Assembly: GCA_000818945.1 (NCBI GenBank)
Contig: KN805378.1
Location: forward strand, 519,488 to 583,487
From: Schizochytrium sp. CCTCC M209059
Lineage: Eukaryota; Sar; Bigyra; Thraustochytrida; Thraustochytriidae
Reading direction: 5' to 3'
DNA length: 64,000 nt
Made by a program: the position numbers and the translations under genes. Shown here piece by piece: positions 1-10,929 of this stretch (the first letter of the stretch is position 1; each line of letters begins with the position of its first letter). The notes beneath the pieces were generated by a model. That model was not told where the DNA came from and did not search any database. It saw nothing but the letters and a program-made list of their open reading frames with translations.

Positions 1-229
1 AAATTTACTCCATTCCGGCTCTTTGACGTCTCGTTACAGTCCCTGTTATACTTTTTATATTGCGAAAGGAAGCGCCCTTGGCGCAAGAATGGATTCACGG
101 AAAAGCGCAATTTTTGCACCAAGGGAACATCGGAAAAGTCCGTTGTCTCGCTCTTATTTTGTCTTGGCGGTCGGTAGAATAGATCATATGCACAAGCAAC
201 GTTAGCCGCAACCAGTAATACAAACGTTT

Positions 230-365
230 CCAAGAATCTGTCCTCGGAGTCAGAATCTCCGTCCGTTAAAATTAAGGACCAAACCATTCTTATCCCACCA
301 AGAACCTGTCTTCGTAGTCAGATTCCCCGCACGTAAGAATGCAGGGCCAAACCGTTCTCATGCAA
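230..365. repeat. Imperfect 68-bp tandem duplication
   Basis: Two adjacent copies, 230-297 and 298-365, both begin CCAAGAA(T/C)CTGTC and both contain AGTCAGA and ACCAAACC/GCCAAACC blocks in the same order. They differ by scattered substitutions. No coding frame runs through both copies. Confidence 0.7.
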
Positions 366-2218
366 GGTGAATTTTTTGACGGCCAATCAACATTCGACCA
401 AGCTATACACTCCCCAACCGAGCATCAAACGTCCGCAGCCGCGATCGCTGCAAGACCGTACGCTGCGATGGGGAAACTGCCGCACAAAGGCAAGGTAGGT
501 CTGTCTCGAACTAGACATGAATCTTGAGCTGCCCCGTCGAGTATGGCCTTGACCCCCTCGGAGTTTTCCTTCTACACACGCCCACTGCCAACGCAAAAAC
601 CGACCTCCCTCAACCGCGACAGCGACTCGCGCTGATCGGACCTGGCTTCCAACATTCCGGCCTGCACCGTCAGAGGCGCCGCGGGATGCTAACCAAGTAC
701 GACGACGACTATAGTAGAAAGAATCCGAAAGCCACGACGAGCGCATCTCGCGCTGCCGCCGCTCTCTCGCGCGCGAGCGAGCGCTTTCGCAGTCCGCCTC
801 GAGGCGCCATCCTAGCGACCGGCTAGCGGAAACGCGAAGTGCCCGCCGATCAAGTGTCTGCAACCGTGGCGCTCCTCGCGGAATCTTCCGCGCTTTGTCC
901 CGCCACCGGACCCGGGGCACTCGCGCCAAAGCGGCCGGGCGTGCAAGCCTCATAGCGCTCAAGCGTTGTTCCGGTGTCTTGTACATTTGTCTATTCTGCG
1001 CAATTTCCTTGCCCGCATAAGCCTTTTCACATTTCTATCACATAGAAACCCATTAAGGATGCCTATACAGGGGTGACCAGTGCGAGGTTAATTTTCCGGT
1101 GCCGACTTAGCTCCACTGGCACGAGATAGCCAGCTGTGAGAGGGGTGAAGCGCACGGCCGGGCGTTTCAGTCCCTCTGCTCTCCACTGCAAGTGCTGTGG
1201 GAAGGTGAGGGGGGCTTACGCACACGTAGAGGTACGCTAGGGGTCCTTATGGCGTGGCGTGTAGCGAGCGCAAGCAGGGCGGAGGCGTAGCAGAGACAGA
1301 ACGAGAACGAAGTCTGCCACTTCACGTTTTGACAAGCCGAGCCGAGCCGAGCCGCGACAAACTAAGCCCGTGTCCGACGGCGCCCCGCGCGAATAACTTC
1401 GTCGCGCCGCCTAGATCCGGAGACGTCTCTCGCGAGGAAGCGTCGCCGCGCCCGAGGACGTCCGTTCGCAGGGCCCGAGGTCGCTGACGTGGGTCTCACA
1501 CAGGTCGGCCTCTTGCATATCTTGATTGATCCATTCATTCGCGCAATCCCTCCCTCCCTCCCTCCCTCTAGCGAGCCGACGCACGCAGACCGAGCGCAAG
1601 ACCGCCGACGGAGCGCCGCGCGCGACGCAGCGAGCCGGCGAACGAGCGCGCCCTTGCAGGCAAGCAAGCCCCCTTCGCGCTCCGGAGAGTCGGAGTCGGG
1701 CTAGGTGGTTTTGAAATCTGAGCCTCCTTCGTCGAAGCTCGCTGCGCATCCCTCCATCCGTCCCGTTCCCTCGCTCCGGCTTCGCACGAGCCAGACAGCC
1801 AGACAGACACGGCCAGCCCGACGCGCACGCGTCCGCGCAGGCCAGCCGCGCCCGGAGGCAGGCAAGAAGTAGCAGCAGCAGCGAGCAGCTAGCAGCAGCA
1901 GCAGCGCGCGTCAGACGCTCACGTGCACGTGAGCGCATACAGTAGACGTCCACACGCACATACTATTAGTAGTACATACGAGACACGTGCGTCGCAGCAG
2001 CAACTGCAGCAACAGCGCGAGCCCAGTGGCGGCAGAGGGGACAGAGCGCCCGCGGCCCGAGAAAAGTCCGCGTCGCCGGTCTCTCTACGAGCAGCGCTTG
2101 GAGCAACGAGGACGTCGTCGCTCGCCCGTGCCGCTCGCGCCAAGTGAGTAACTAACTCGCCGCCGGCTCGTGCCAGGTGTGCGCTGTCCGTCACCCTCGC
2201 AAGCGCCCGCCCACCCCG

Positions 2219-2260
2219 GGCAGGCAGGCAGGCAAGCAAGCAAGCAAGCAAGCAAGCAGG
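2219..2260. repeat. GGCA/GCAA tetranucleotide microsatellite
   Basis: Four GGCA-type units pass directly into about six GCAA units, some 65 bases before the start codon at 2323, so probably in the 5' UTR of that gene. Confidence 0.85.
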
Positions 2261-2322
2261 TCAGGAAAAGCAAACGACGAGCGAGCGGGAAAAGTAGTCA
2301 CGCAAGCGGTCGAGTCGAGACG

Positions 2323-2943
2323 ATGATGACGATGTTGCAGACGCAGCAGCGGCAGCAGACGCAACAGCAGGAGCAGACGTCGCAGCGAGAGGGCGCGGCC
2401 GTGAAGCTCGCCGAGGTGGACGACGGCTGGTGCATGGTGTCGCCGGCCGAGCAAAAGGACCTTGACAAGGTGCGGAATGGCCAGTTCGGAGGCGAGCCGA
2501 TGAGGGTCGTTGACATGGACGAGGACGAAGAGTGCTTCTCGGACGTCCAGGATGACTTCGTCTTTGAAGAGGACGACACCGAGTGCGAAATCGACGACGA
2601 CGAAGAGCTGCTGCCCACCGCCAAGGAAGCGGCAGCCATTGTAAATAGAAAAAGCGACCAGCAGCGAGAGGGTCACCATTCGGACGATGCAGGCCCTGTC
2701 GACATGGAGTTGTCAGAGGCCGGTACGAATGAAGAAACCGAGGCAGGACAGGGAGATCCTGCCTTGGAGGTGGACGACGATGACGGCGACGACGAGGAAG
2801 AGGAGGCTTGCCCGTCGTCGTCGCCATCCCCGTCATCGCCTCGCTCGCCTCAGCAGGCAGCTCGTAACGGGACCTCGAGCAGCGGGCGCAGCAAAAAGTC
2901 GAAAAAGCCCAAGCGCAAGAACCGTCGTCGTGGTCGCAGATAA
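2323..2943 (+). CDS. Small acidic protein with a basic C-terminal tail, function unknown
   Basis: The frame encodes 206 residues from the ATGATGACGATG cluster at 2323. The frame is open further upstream, but that part only translates the GCAA repeat, so I start at 2323. I do not recognise a family. Residues 5-25 are Gln-rich. A short block around residues 33-60 with the sequence DDGWCMVSPAEQKDLDKV looks globular. Residues 65-105 are very acidic (repeated DED, EED, DDDEE), and a second acid run lies near 150-165. It ends with Ser/Pro-rich sequence and a strongly basic tail (KSKKPKRKNRRRGRR). The acidic/basic division and the tail, which resembles a nuclear or nucleolar localisation signal, suggest a nuclear chaperone-like or RNA-associated role; that is inference. 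It is followed by A-rich sequence and a hairpin. Confidence 0.65.
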   Translation: MMTMLQTQQRQQTQQQEQTSQREGAAVKLAEVDDGWCMVSPAEQKDLDKVRNGQFGGEPMRVVDMDEDEECFSDVQDDFVFEEDDTECEIDDDEELLPTAKEAAAIVNRKSDQQREGHHSDDAGPVDMELSEAGTNEETEAGQGDPALEVDDDDGDDEEEEACPSSSPSPSSPRSPQQAARNGTSSSGRSKKSKKPKRKNRRRGRR

Positions 2944-3088
2944 GCGACGTTACGAACGCACTGTAATGTGCTGACGACGGGCGTGCCTGGATGACAATGT
3001 ATATACAGAAAACACCCAAAAAAAAAGAGTAGAGCGCGGCCGGCACAAGTAGAGCAAACGAGACAGCCTCAAGACTGTTGTTGCTTGA

Positions 3089-3118
3089 AAGCACGCAGGC
3101 AGTCTTGCCTGCGTGCTT
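3089..3118 (+). other. Perfect 13-bp hairpin downstream of the first gene
   Basis: The arms AAGCACGCAGGCA (3089-3101) and TGCCTGCGTGCTT (3106-3118) are exactly complementary around a four-base GTCT loop. It lies about 145 bases past the stop codon and after an A-rich run at 3018-3026, so it may be in the 3' UTR. A role in 3'-end formation or mRNA stability is possible but not shown. Confidence 0.75.
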
Positions 3119-5500
3119 GCCGCCGGCTAAAGCCACCAAGCTAGTTCGGACACCATGGGGGATGGAAAGTCAAGTCAGTTCAAGACGAGGGGAACAAAGG
3201 AGAAACCCTTGTCTTTTCTCGCATTCATTTTTTTTGTGAAAAATCAAACAAACAACAGAAAAGGAAAACTACCAAAAACGTGGGCGCGGCGGCCGTCTTC
3301 GCTGCAACGTCCACCCAAAAACAGCAGAAAATCGCAATCAAACAAACAAGCTAAAAAGCATCCACCACTGACCTACCCACCTACTACCTACCTCCCTACT
3401 TCCGGGCCTTTTGGCATCCTGCACACCTGTACGTAAGAATAGCCATTCAACCCTGTGCCAAGTGTTGAATGTCCCCAAAGAATTTTCTCCGTTTCTTCTG
3501 CCTGTCTTTCTTCTGTTCTTTTGCGCATCCTGGGACTCGCTTGGGGTGAAACGGTCTGACTCGCCCTGAAAGAGGCCAAACGGATAAAAGAGACAGTGGA
3601 ATCCCGTTGTAATCACATCCATACAGCTTCAGCTACATACCACAAGGCAACCGATAGAGTTGCTGAACTACAACGTCAAGGATGCAGTGCGAGTCCTTTC
3701 ATTGTCTACTTCGTTTCCCTTTCCCGTCAAAAGCAAGCACTATTTTTCTGCCGGGCGGGGGTGCTTTGTGAGCTTTGCCGGGCCCAAAGAATGCCTTGTT
3801 TGGCGGGTGCAAATTCTTGTTTGTCGATCTTTGGTGGCTTGTGATTGCACGCGTAGATTGTACATCTGAAACAGAAGAAGGATCATCCTATGTTTCACGC
3901 AAATTCTGCCCCTGCAAAGTCGACTTTGGCCAAGTCTTCGCAGTGAAACAATGCAAGAATTTGAGCAAAATCAGAATTGTACTTGCTCTCATCGGTCTGT
4001 CATCCAAGAACGCATCTAAACACGTGCAAAATGTGAATGGTCTCGAGAAAAGAGCGCAATTAAAGTGCCTGAGCAAGATAATACGCGAGACAGAGATGTT
4101 GTCTGGGTCCTGGCCAGGATGCTCCTAGACGCCAATGTACCGCAATATCTATTTAAAGGAAACCAGTAAATTTTCTCTCTATTTGTCGCTTGCTACTTTT
4201 ATTGCTGCAGGCGGTTTTTGTCTCCTGCTTGGTCTGGAGATTGGCTTGCTGGATTCTAAGAAGTGGATGCAAAAGTAAGTTGACTACGGCGATGGCATTC
4301 TCATGATGCTAAAGCAATCAGCCATAGGCCTATGCAATTTTCAGTGTTGATAGGCCTCGACAAGCAATTTCGTTTGGAAAAATTCATTTTTGTGGAAGAA
4401 ACTAGTTATCGCGGACATGCACATCTCGTGCGTGAGCGAGCTAGAGGCAAGTTAACATGAGAATGTGGAGCTGTGATCAAGCAATCGAAGTTTTTAGTTA
4501 TTCTACATGCGGATAGGAATCTTTGCCATTTTGAAGAAAAATCCAACGCAGCAAGACAATTTCGTCTTTTATATGCCTATGCGAAAGATAATGAAGGCCA
4601 GTCAGAGCACTATGGGGCGCTACAATTCCCATGCGCGACCAGGTACGTTTGGAAAAGATCAAGAGGCCAAGCAAAGCAATCTTTTGCCTTGCCTATCGTT
4701 GACGATTAGTACAAGTTCGATCCACGAAACCGCCGAGCTCTTCCTTGAACGATGAAGCGAGCCCTTCTCTTGACAGCAAATGGTACCTTGGTGGGCTGGC
4801 TGACTGGCTCTCTCCCGCTCTCTTCGTTTCCAATAAAATCGTGCACGGTGCATTTCAAGATCAAGCAAGCCATCGAGGGCGCGGTGTCCAGGTCTCCAGA
4901 TCTCGCTTCGATCTTGCCGCTGTGTCAGGTCTGCGAGGAAGCATTTTCTTCTGGCCGACCTGATCTATCGATTTCGTGGAGGCGGCTCCAACTAGGGAGA
5001 CCGCCCAGATGACTCTAAGAGAAAAGGAGACTGTCCTCTTCAGCAATCTGGGTTGCTAGAGTTTACCAGCTCACCACGGCTCGAGCGTCAGTCACAATAA
5101 TTTTCTTGGACCATTCCTTCCATATCCATTCACCCGAGTCCGTCCATCGATTAATCATTTTCGTGGCTCGGCTTTGCCATTTTAGACGGAGAAGACGCTA
5201 CACAGAGGCCAGGCACAAAGGCGAGCCACGGAGGCCAGCCAGCCAGCCAGCCACTGCCAGCGGTGCGGGCGTTTGCGTGTCTCCACGACCGGTCGCCGAT
5301 GGCTGACTTCATGAGCAAATGAATGTATGTACGTATGTGTATGTATGGATGGATACGAGGCGGTGAGCTCGGTGCGGCAAGAAGGCCGAGCCACGCTGCG
5401 CCCCCATATGCAGCCAGCCATTCATGTCACTGTCAGGCACAGTCAGTCGCATGGGCGTCTAGAGCCTCCCTCAATTAATCTCCAGACTGCTTTTGCTTGC
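3119..5500. other. Intergenic DNA, no gene supported
   Basis: This stretch has lower GC than its neighbours. Open frames are all under 120 codons, on both strands, without family motifs or good start context. I see no convincing intron-exon pattern, tRNA or mobile element remnant. A GCCA repeat lies near 5232-5252 and a GTAT-type run near 5325-5350. Confidence 0.4.
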
Positions 5501-5792
5501 GGTGCTTCAGCGCGCGCGTTGCGTTGTTTCTCTCTCTCTCTCTCTTCCTCCATCTCATTCCCCACGTCGCCAACTTGCCCGTCTCCCGGCCTCCTTCCAT
5601 GCCAAGCGACCTGACCTAAGGCTGGCTGCTGCTGGCTGCTGCTCGTACCGTCTGGCGCGGTCACAATCCTTCCTGCTGCACCAGGGCGACGCGACGGCGC
5701 CACGAGTTCGCTTCTCAGGCGCGCGCATCAGCATCTTGGCCTGTCGCGCCGCGCTGAAAGGAGTCGCGGAGCACGATTGGCCGGTGTTGCTC

Positions 5793-5843
5793 GAAGAAGA
5801 AGAAGAAGAAGAGAAAGAAGAAGAAAAAGACGAAGAAGAAGAA
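5793..5843. repeat. GAA-rich purine tract
   Basis: About 50 bases of GAAGAAGAA-type sequence with few interruptions. The translated acidic Glu/Lys run in one frame is a by-product. Confidence 0.85.
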
Positions 5844-6924
5844 TTTTTACTGCAGCAGGCAGCGCCGAGTCCAAGAGCAAGAACAGCATCGTGGTGCGAA
5901 GAGTTGGCCAAAGCGGGGCGGTAATACAAGCGGACGCGATCATGAATTGCGGTGTCCTACGAGGGTAAGGTGGCTCGACCGACCGATCATTCTTGACGTC
6001 AAGATCGATCGCATCGCAGTCGAGGTCGCGCAAGATGCCCTCCTCAAGTGATCGATCGGGCAGGCCGGACAACGCCCCGGCAACAACTTGCGCCGCCCCC
6101 GCGCCACAGGTCTCTGACGGCGCGGCCGCAGGGAGTGAGCATGGTGAGCGGCGAGTAGCAAGTTGGATGGCGTGGCGTACGTTGGCGCCGCAGCCCTCCT
6201 GCACCATTGACTGCTAGCGGAGCCTGGCGTGCTCACATGCTTACTTGCTCGCTTGCTCGCCGCAGCCGGGAAACTTGAAGAGGGTGGTTGCTTCTCATCT
6301 GAGGCTGGTCACGAATCGAACCGGATGCGCGGCGGCGAAGCGAGGCGCGGCAGGGCGGGGAAACACCGCAGTTTGCATTGCATTGAGACAGTGCAAGATC
6401 CGCGCATCGTCGATTGGGAAGGAAGCCGGATAAGAAAATCTGGTAAAGGAATGGAAGGAAGGCAAGGAAGGCAGGCAGGCGGCACGGGCAAGCTCGGACC
6501 GAGGTCAGGACGCAGATTCTGGAAAGCCGAGCAGATTTGCTGGGCCAGCTGTCGCGCAGTACAGACTCCCTCCCGCTCACCAGCTCAGGCTCCGGCGCCG
6601 CCTGGCCCGCCTCCTGGCTGCTTGCCTGCCTGGATGGCCTGGCTGGTCTGCGCGAGATTGTTCGCCTTTCTCTCATGTCTGGTCGTTTTGAGATGCATGC
6701 TCTATTTTATTCGCCGAGCTGTCAGTTCGGTGATGCACGTGCGCGTATCCATCCTTTGAATTGAGAAAAGAAGCCAAGACAGCGTCCATCGAAGTAGGGA
6801 TCTGTCTAGGGCTGGCCCGGTTCACGGAGTGCCGAGGCCATCTTGATCGCGGCGCAGCTCTGCCCTGCTCTACTCAGCAGCTGGTTGTGAGTGGCCCAGG
6901 CTCGAGCGGCGCATCGTCTTCGCA

Positions 6925-6984
6925 TTTCTTTTCTTTTTCTTTTTTCTTTTTCTTTTTTCTTTTTCTTTTTTCTTTTCTTCTTTC
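6925..6984. repeat. Pure pyrimidine tract (CTTTTT)n
   Basis: Sixty consecutive bases of C and T only, built from CTTTTT/CTTTT units. A similar tract recurs at 8425-8488. Confidence 0.9.
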
Positions 6985-8424
6985 GCTTTTTGCCCCGGCC
7001 CCACCTACGTCCCACACTAGTCTTGCTTTGCCCCACAGCGCTTTTCCATGGCTTTGACTCGGTACTATCACCAGCGCAGTGTACGAAGCCATCCACAGCT
7101 ATCCCATAGCGACTTGCTAGGCTTCCTTCCCCAGCGTGATCTTCCGAGAAAGCGGGAGGAAATTGCGGGGAACATGAAAAAGAGCGACGCGACGCGATGC
7201 GCTGCCTTGCTTTGCTGCGCAAGAGGAGAGAGGGAAGGAGATAGAGAGGACAGGACGGGACAACCACCTAGAGCAAAGAAAAGCAGTCAGGGCAAAGCAG
7301 AGAAGAGTAGCTAAAGCAGGACACGACGCGTTTTAGGGCCGTGTCACGGAGCGCGACAGACGCTACATGGGCGAGGCAAGCCTCGGTCCGGCCGGTCGGG
7401 TCATTGCATGGGGCACACACTTTTTCCCTCCCCTTCATCTGTGGCTGCTTCTTTTTCTTTTTCCCCTTTTTTTTCTCTCTCCCTAGCAACCAGCTGGTGT
7501 TGACCGCTCTTTTGACTGTGCAATGCCAGGCAGGCAGATGACCTTGCCGGTCGATTGGCTTGCGTTGTGTGTCGTGCCTTCGTCTTGTCCATGCCCATGC
7601 CATGAAAAGAGGTCGCTGCCTATCGCTGCTTCATCATCTTCATCATCTCCTCATCTTTTCAGTATTGCTATACATTGCATTGCATTCCACTGCATTCTGT
7701 TGCATTGCAGGGAGGGCTCTGTCTCTTTGCGCCAATGGTGCGCCAGAGCTCGGAGTCCTGGGCCTCGGAGGCCCTGTGGCCGGCCACCGGCGAGCCAGGC
7801 TGGCAGCGACAGGATCGCCGGCACGAGTTCACGGCGGTCGCTGCGGTATACGCGCATGGGCGTCTACGATTGCAGCGGTGGCGGCACCGATGGCCAGCTT
7901 CGCCTCGACGGCCCTCGTCGCACATTTGCTCGCGCGCTGCACCTGGCATGGCTACTGGCTAGCCCTGGTAGCTGGCTGCACTGGTCCCCGTCTCCACGGC
8001 TCGGCTCGCGGGCCCGGGCGGGAGGCGAACGCGGCAAGCGACGCAGGGCTTCTCGAGGCGCCCACGGTCGCGACTCCACCTCGCGAAGCGGTCGTCCGGC
8101 CGGTCTCCGGCCGGAGTGCGGGCTTCCGCGGGAGCGCATTCTAGGAAAAGCGACGGCAGGCGATGAACGTGGCGCCGCCGTCCATGCCTGCACCCCTTCC
8201 TGCTCGCTCGCTTGGCGGCCATGCTCCTATGCAGTGCGTTCGTTCGCTCTCTCGTCGCGGTCTTTTTCCCGCGACTGCGCTGGAGAATCCAGCTGGCGAC
8301 CGCCTCGCGGTCCCGTGCGCCTATCGCGAGTCGACGTCGACGGTGAGCGAAGCTCTTGCGTTCGCGCGTATGCGTGGGTGCATGTATGGCCGGCATCTGC
8401 GGCTGCTTGCTCTTTTTCCAGTTG

Positions 8425-8488
8425 TCTTTCTTTTTTCTTTTCCTTTCCTTTTTCTTTTTCTTTTTCTTTTTCTTTTTCTTTTCTTTTC
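8425..8488. repeat. Second pyrimidine tract (TCTTTT)n
   Basis: Sixty-four consecutive C/T bases made of TTTTC units, like the tract at 6925. Confidence 0.9.
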
Positions 8489-8737
8489 AAATCCTGGGTC
8501 TCACTCTGTCTCTGTGTCTGACTTGCCGTCTTCGATCGATCGTGCGCTCGAAGCTCAAGCCGAGTCCACGCGCCTCGCGGGGCCAGTGCAGCAGCTAGGC
8601 GGGCGCGCGGCGAGGTCGAGACGGACGAAGCCAAGCCCTCCGGGACCGCCCGAGCGGCCCCGCTGTCGAACGCGAGTCGCGAGACAACCAGCCAGGCAGA
8701 GAAAAAAACTCATCCGCGGAAGCAGCGATGCAACGCA

Positions 8738-8820
8738 ATGCCATGCAATGCCATGCCATGCCATGCGATGCAGAACAAAGCAAAGCAAAGCAAAGCAAAG
8801 CAAAGCAAAGCAAAGCAAAG
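8738..8820. repeat. Adjacent ATGCC and CAAAG pentanucleotide arrays
   Basis: An ATGCC/ATGCA array at 8738-8773 is followed at once by nine exact CAAAG units at 8776-8820. Two different 5-base repeats lie back to back. Confidence 0.9.
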
Positions 8821-9279
8821 TAACCCAAAGCAGGAGCTCGCTGCGCCGTCGCACATTGCCATGGTTGGTGGCGGAGCGAGGCGAGGCAATGCGAGGCGCG
8901 TCGTCGGCGCCAAGACGATCGGAGGTCGCGGCGGCTTTCGAGCGTGCCGGGACGGACGTACGCGCCGCAGAGGCCGCTCCTGCCGGTGAACCTCTCGTTC
9001 GATCGATCGATCGATCAATCATTCGTACCTGCGGCACGGAGGGAGCGAGCGAAGGAAGGCGAGGGGCGCGAAGAGCCTCCTCGAAGGGGCTCCGGCGCAG
9101 CTGGCTGGCTGGCCGCCGCGAGCTCGCTGCGAGTGCCGTGCTTTGCCCTGCATCCAGCAGGTAGACGAAGCCGCCGCGGCGTGCGAGAGAACGCGCGGAT
9201 GATTGGATGCAAGGATGCGTGGACGCGAGGACGCTCGGCGTGGATCGATGGACGGACGGGTGGGCGCGGGGGCGGGGAG

Positions 9280-9328
9280 GCTGGCTGGCTGGCTGGCTGG
9301 CTGTGCTGGCTGGCTGGCTGTGTTGGCT
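9280..9328. repeat. CTGG tetranucleotide microsatellite
   Basis: About ten GGCT/CTGG units, interrupted by TGTG. A related CTGG/CTAG run is at 9878-9900. Confidence 0.85.
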
Positions 9329-9469
9329 GCAGCTGTAGCTGCAGCTGGTGTCCCGAAGCCGCCGCAGCCAGGAACTTGAAGGAGCGAGCCGCCGCGGCGC
9401 TGTGGCTGGCTGTGGCTGCTTCCTGACCAGACCGATGCTGGACTCACGGCGCGGTGCACATCTCCTCGC

Positions 9470-9470
<1 letters not shown>

Positions 9471-9506
<36 letters not shown>

Positions 9507-9507
9507 T
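9471..9507. repeat. GCGT tetranucleotide microsatellite
   Basis: Nine near-perfect TGCG units. Confidence 0.9.
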
Positions 9508-10261
9508 GGGATGGATGCTTGGGCTCCGTCGGAGCGACCGGCCGCCGCAAGCTGCTGCTGCTGCTGCTGCGTTTTCGTGTTTGTCTCTTTGAAAAAGCAA
9601 AGCATCGCGGATTTGAATCGATTCGAATTTTCAAAACTGGACGGCGTCGCGCCTCGAGGCCGGAGCCCCAAGGCGGCGGCGAGGCCAGGCGCGGCTGCGC
9701 GGCCGGGGCTGCGCGGACGCGCGGAGGACGGCCTGGCGCGGGAGGAGACGGGCGGGAGCGAGGGCGGGCTGCCCGCCTCCTCCGGCTCGCTCGTCGTCTT
9801 CCTTGCTCGTTCAAAAGCCCGCCGGGAGGAAAGACACTGCCTAAAAGGAGGGAGTCGGCCCTTCCTCCGGGCTGGCTGGCTGGCTAGCTAGCTAGCTGGC
9901 GCCACTCCGCCGCGGTCGGCGGGGCGGGTCGCGACGCTGCTGCGGGAACGCAGCCAGGGTTGAGCGGTGGCGCGAGGTGGGGTGGGAGAGCGAGCGCTGG
10001 GGGCTCGAGAGGGGCGAGGCCTGCTCGATCGACCCTATTTTCGTTTCTCGATCGACCCTGTTTTCATTTCTGATCTTCCTTTCTTTCCTTTTTTCCTTCT
10101 TTCCTTCTTTCTTTTTTTCCCAATACTTTTGTTTCCCATTTTCAAAAGTTTTCCATTTTTATTTTAATGGATTTTGTTTCCAATTCAAAACTTTCTTTCT
10201 TTTCTGGTTTCAAAGTCATTTCCATCACAAACCAACTCCTCCCTCCCTCCCTCCCTCCCTC

Positions 10262-10387
10262 NNNNNNNNNNNNNNNNNNNNNNNNNNNNNNNNNNNNNNN
10301 NNNNNNNNNNNNNNNNNNNNNNNNNNNNNNNNNNNNNNNNNNNNNNNNNNNNNNNNNNNNNNNNNNNNNNNNNNNNNNNNNNNNNNN
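10262..10387. other. Assembly gap (126 N)
   Basis: A run of 126 undetermined bases. It is directly preceded by a (CCCT)n tract, so the gap probably marks a collapsed or unsequenced repeat. Reading frames that cross it are meaningless. Confidence 0.99.
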
Positions 10388-10626
10388 CGCCAGTCCCGCA
10401 ACCGGGAAGCCCGCGCTCCGCACCCGCCCGCCCGCCCTCCGCGGACCGACCGGCGTCCAGCGAGCCCAGCCGGCCAGCCAGCGAGCGAGCCCGGCGCGGG
10501 GCGAGTCGCGAGGCCCCGCCTTCTCGTCGCCGCAGCGAGCGCCGAGGCGTGTGCCGCGGCGCTCTGTTCATCCAGCGACCCGGCGACCCAGCGATCTATC
10601 ATATCCATCCATCTCCATCTCCAGCG

Positions 10627-10671
10627 ACAAGGCAAGGCAAGGCAAGACAAGACAAGACAAGACAAGACAGG
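10627..10671. repeat. CAAGG/CAAGA pentanucleotide array
   Basis: About nine five-base units, first ACAAG/GCAAG then ACAAG, roughly 260 bases before the first channel gene. Confidence 0.85.
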
Positions 10672-10929
10672 AAACCTCGCCTCCGGCGCCCGTCCGTTCG
10701 CTCGCTCGCTCGCTCCGGGCAGGCGGCGAGAAGCGCAGCCGCTCGCGTCGGTCGGTGAAAAGCAAAGGCCTTCTCGGCCGACGGCAAGCCCAAGGAGGAG
10801 AGGACGGAGGAGCCTCGTAAAGAGCGAAAGAGCAAGTTGGTGAGCTGCGAGCGAGCGCGCCACGCTTGGCTGGCGACCGCAAAGGCGCGAGAAGGAAAGG
10901 AGGAGGAGGAGCCCCGCGAGAAGGGAAAG

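Larger units (their letters stand above)
1..2322. other. Gene-poor left flank and leader of the first gene
   Basis: I see no reading frame with recognisable protein character here. The open frames on both strands are Arg/Ala/Ser-rich translations of GC-rich DNA. The stretch holds the 68-bp tandem duplication at 230-365, GCCGA repeats near 1336-1355, a CCCT tract around 1549-1568, a CAGCAG-rich tract near 1870-1905, and a GGCA/GCAA tract just before the first gene. The last few hundred bases probably include promoter and 5' UTR of the gene starting at 2323. No TATA box or tRNA could be supported. Confidence 0.5.
5501..10929. other. Low-complexity gene-poor region upstream of the channel array
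   Basis: About 5.4 kb of GC-rich DNA is packed with simple repeats: a GAA tract (5793-5843), two pyrimidine tracts, ATGCC and CAAAG pentamers, CTGG and GCGT tetramers, and an assembly gap. Long open frames in all directions are Arg/Ser/Pro/Ala-rich and follow the repeats rather than any protein pattern. The last part must contain the promoter and leader of the first channel gene. No gene can be supported. Confidence 0.5.

Noticed and set aside
1100..1200. Possible tRNA (A-box-like TAGCTCCACTGG)
   Set aside because: No matching acceptor stem or convincing B box could be paired downstream.
7523..8521. 332-codon open frame on the + strand
   Set aside because: It is Ser/Arg/Pro-rich and ends in Phe/Ser repeats translated from the pyrimidine tract. 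It has no domain pattern.
8555..9814. 419-codon minus-strand open frame
   Set aside because: Repeats of TH, AR, QPAS and LLCFA are direct translations of the GCGT, CTGG and CAAAG arrays.
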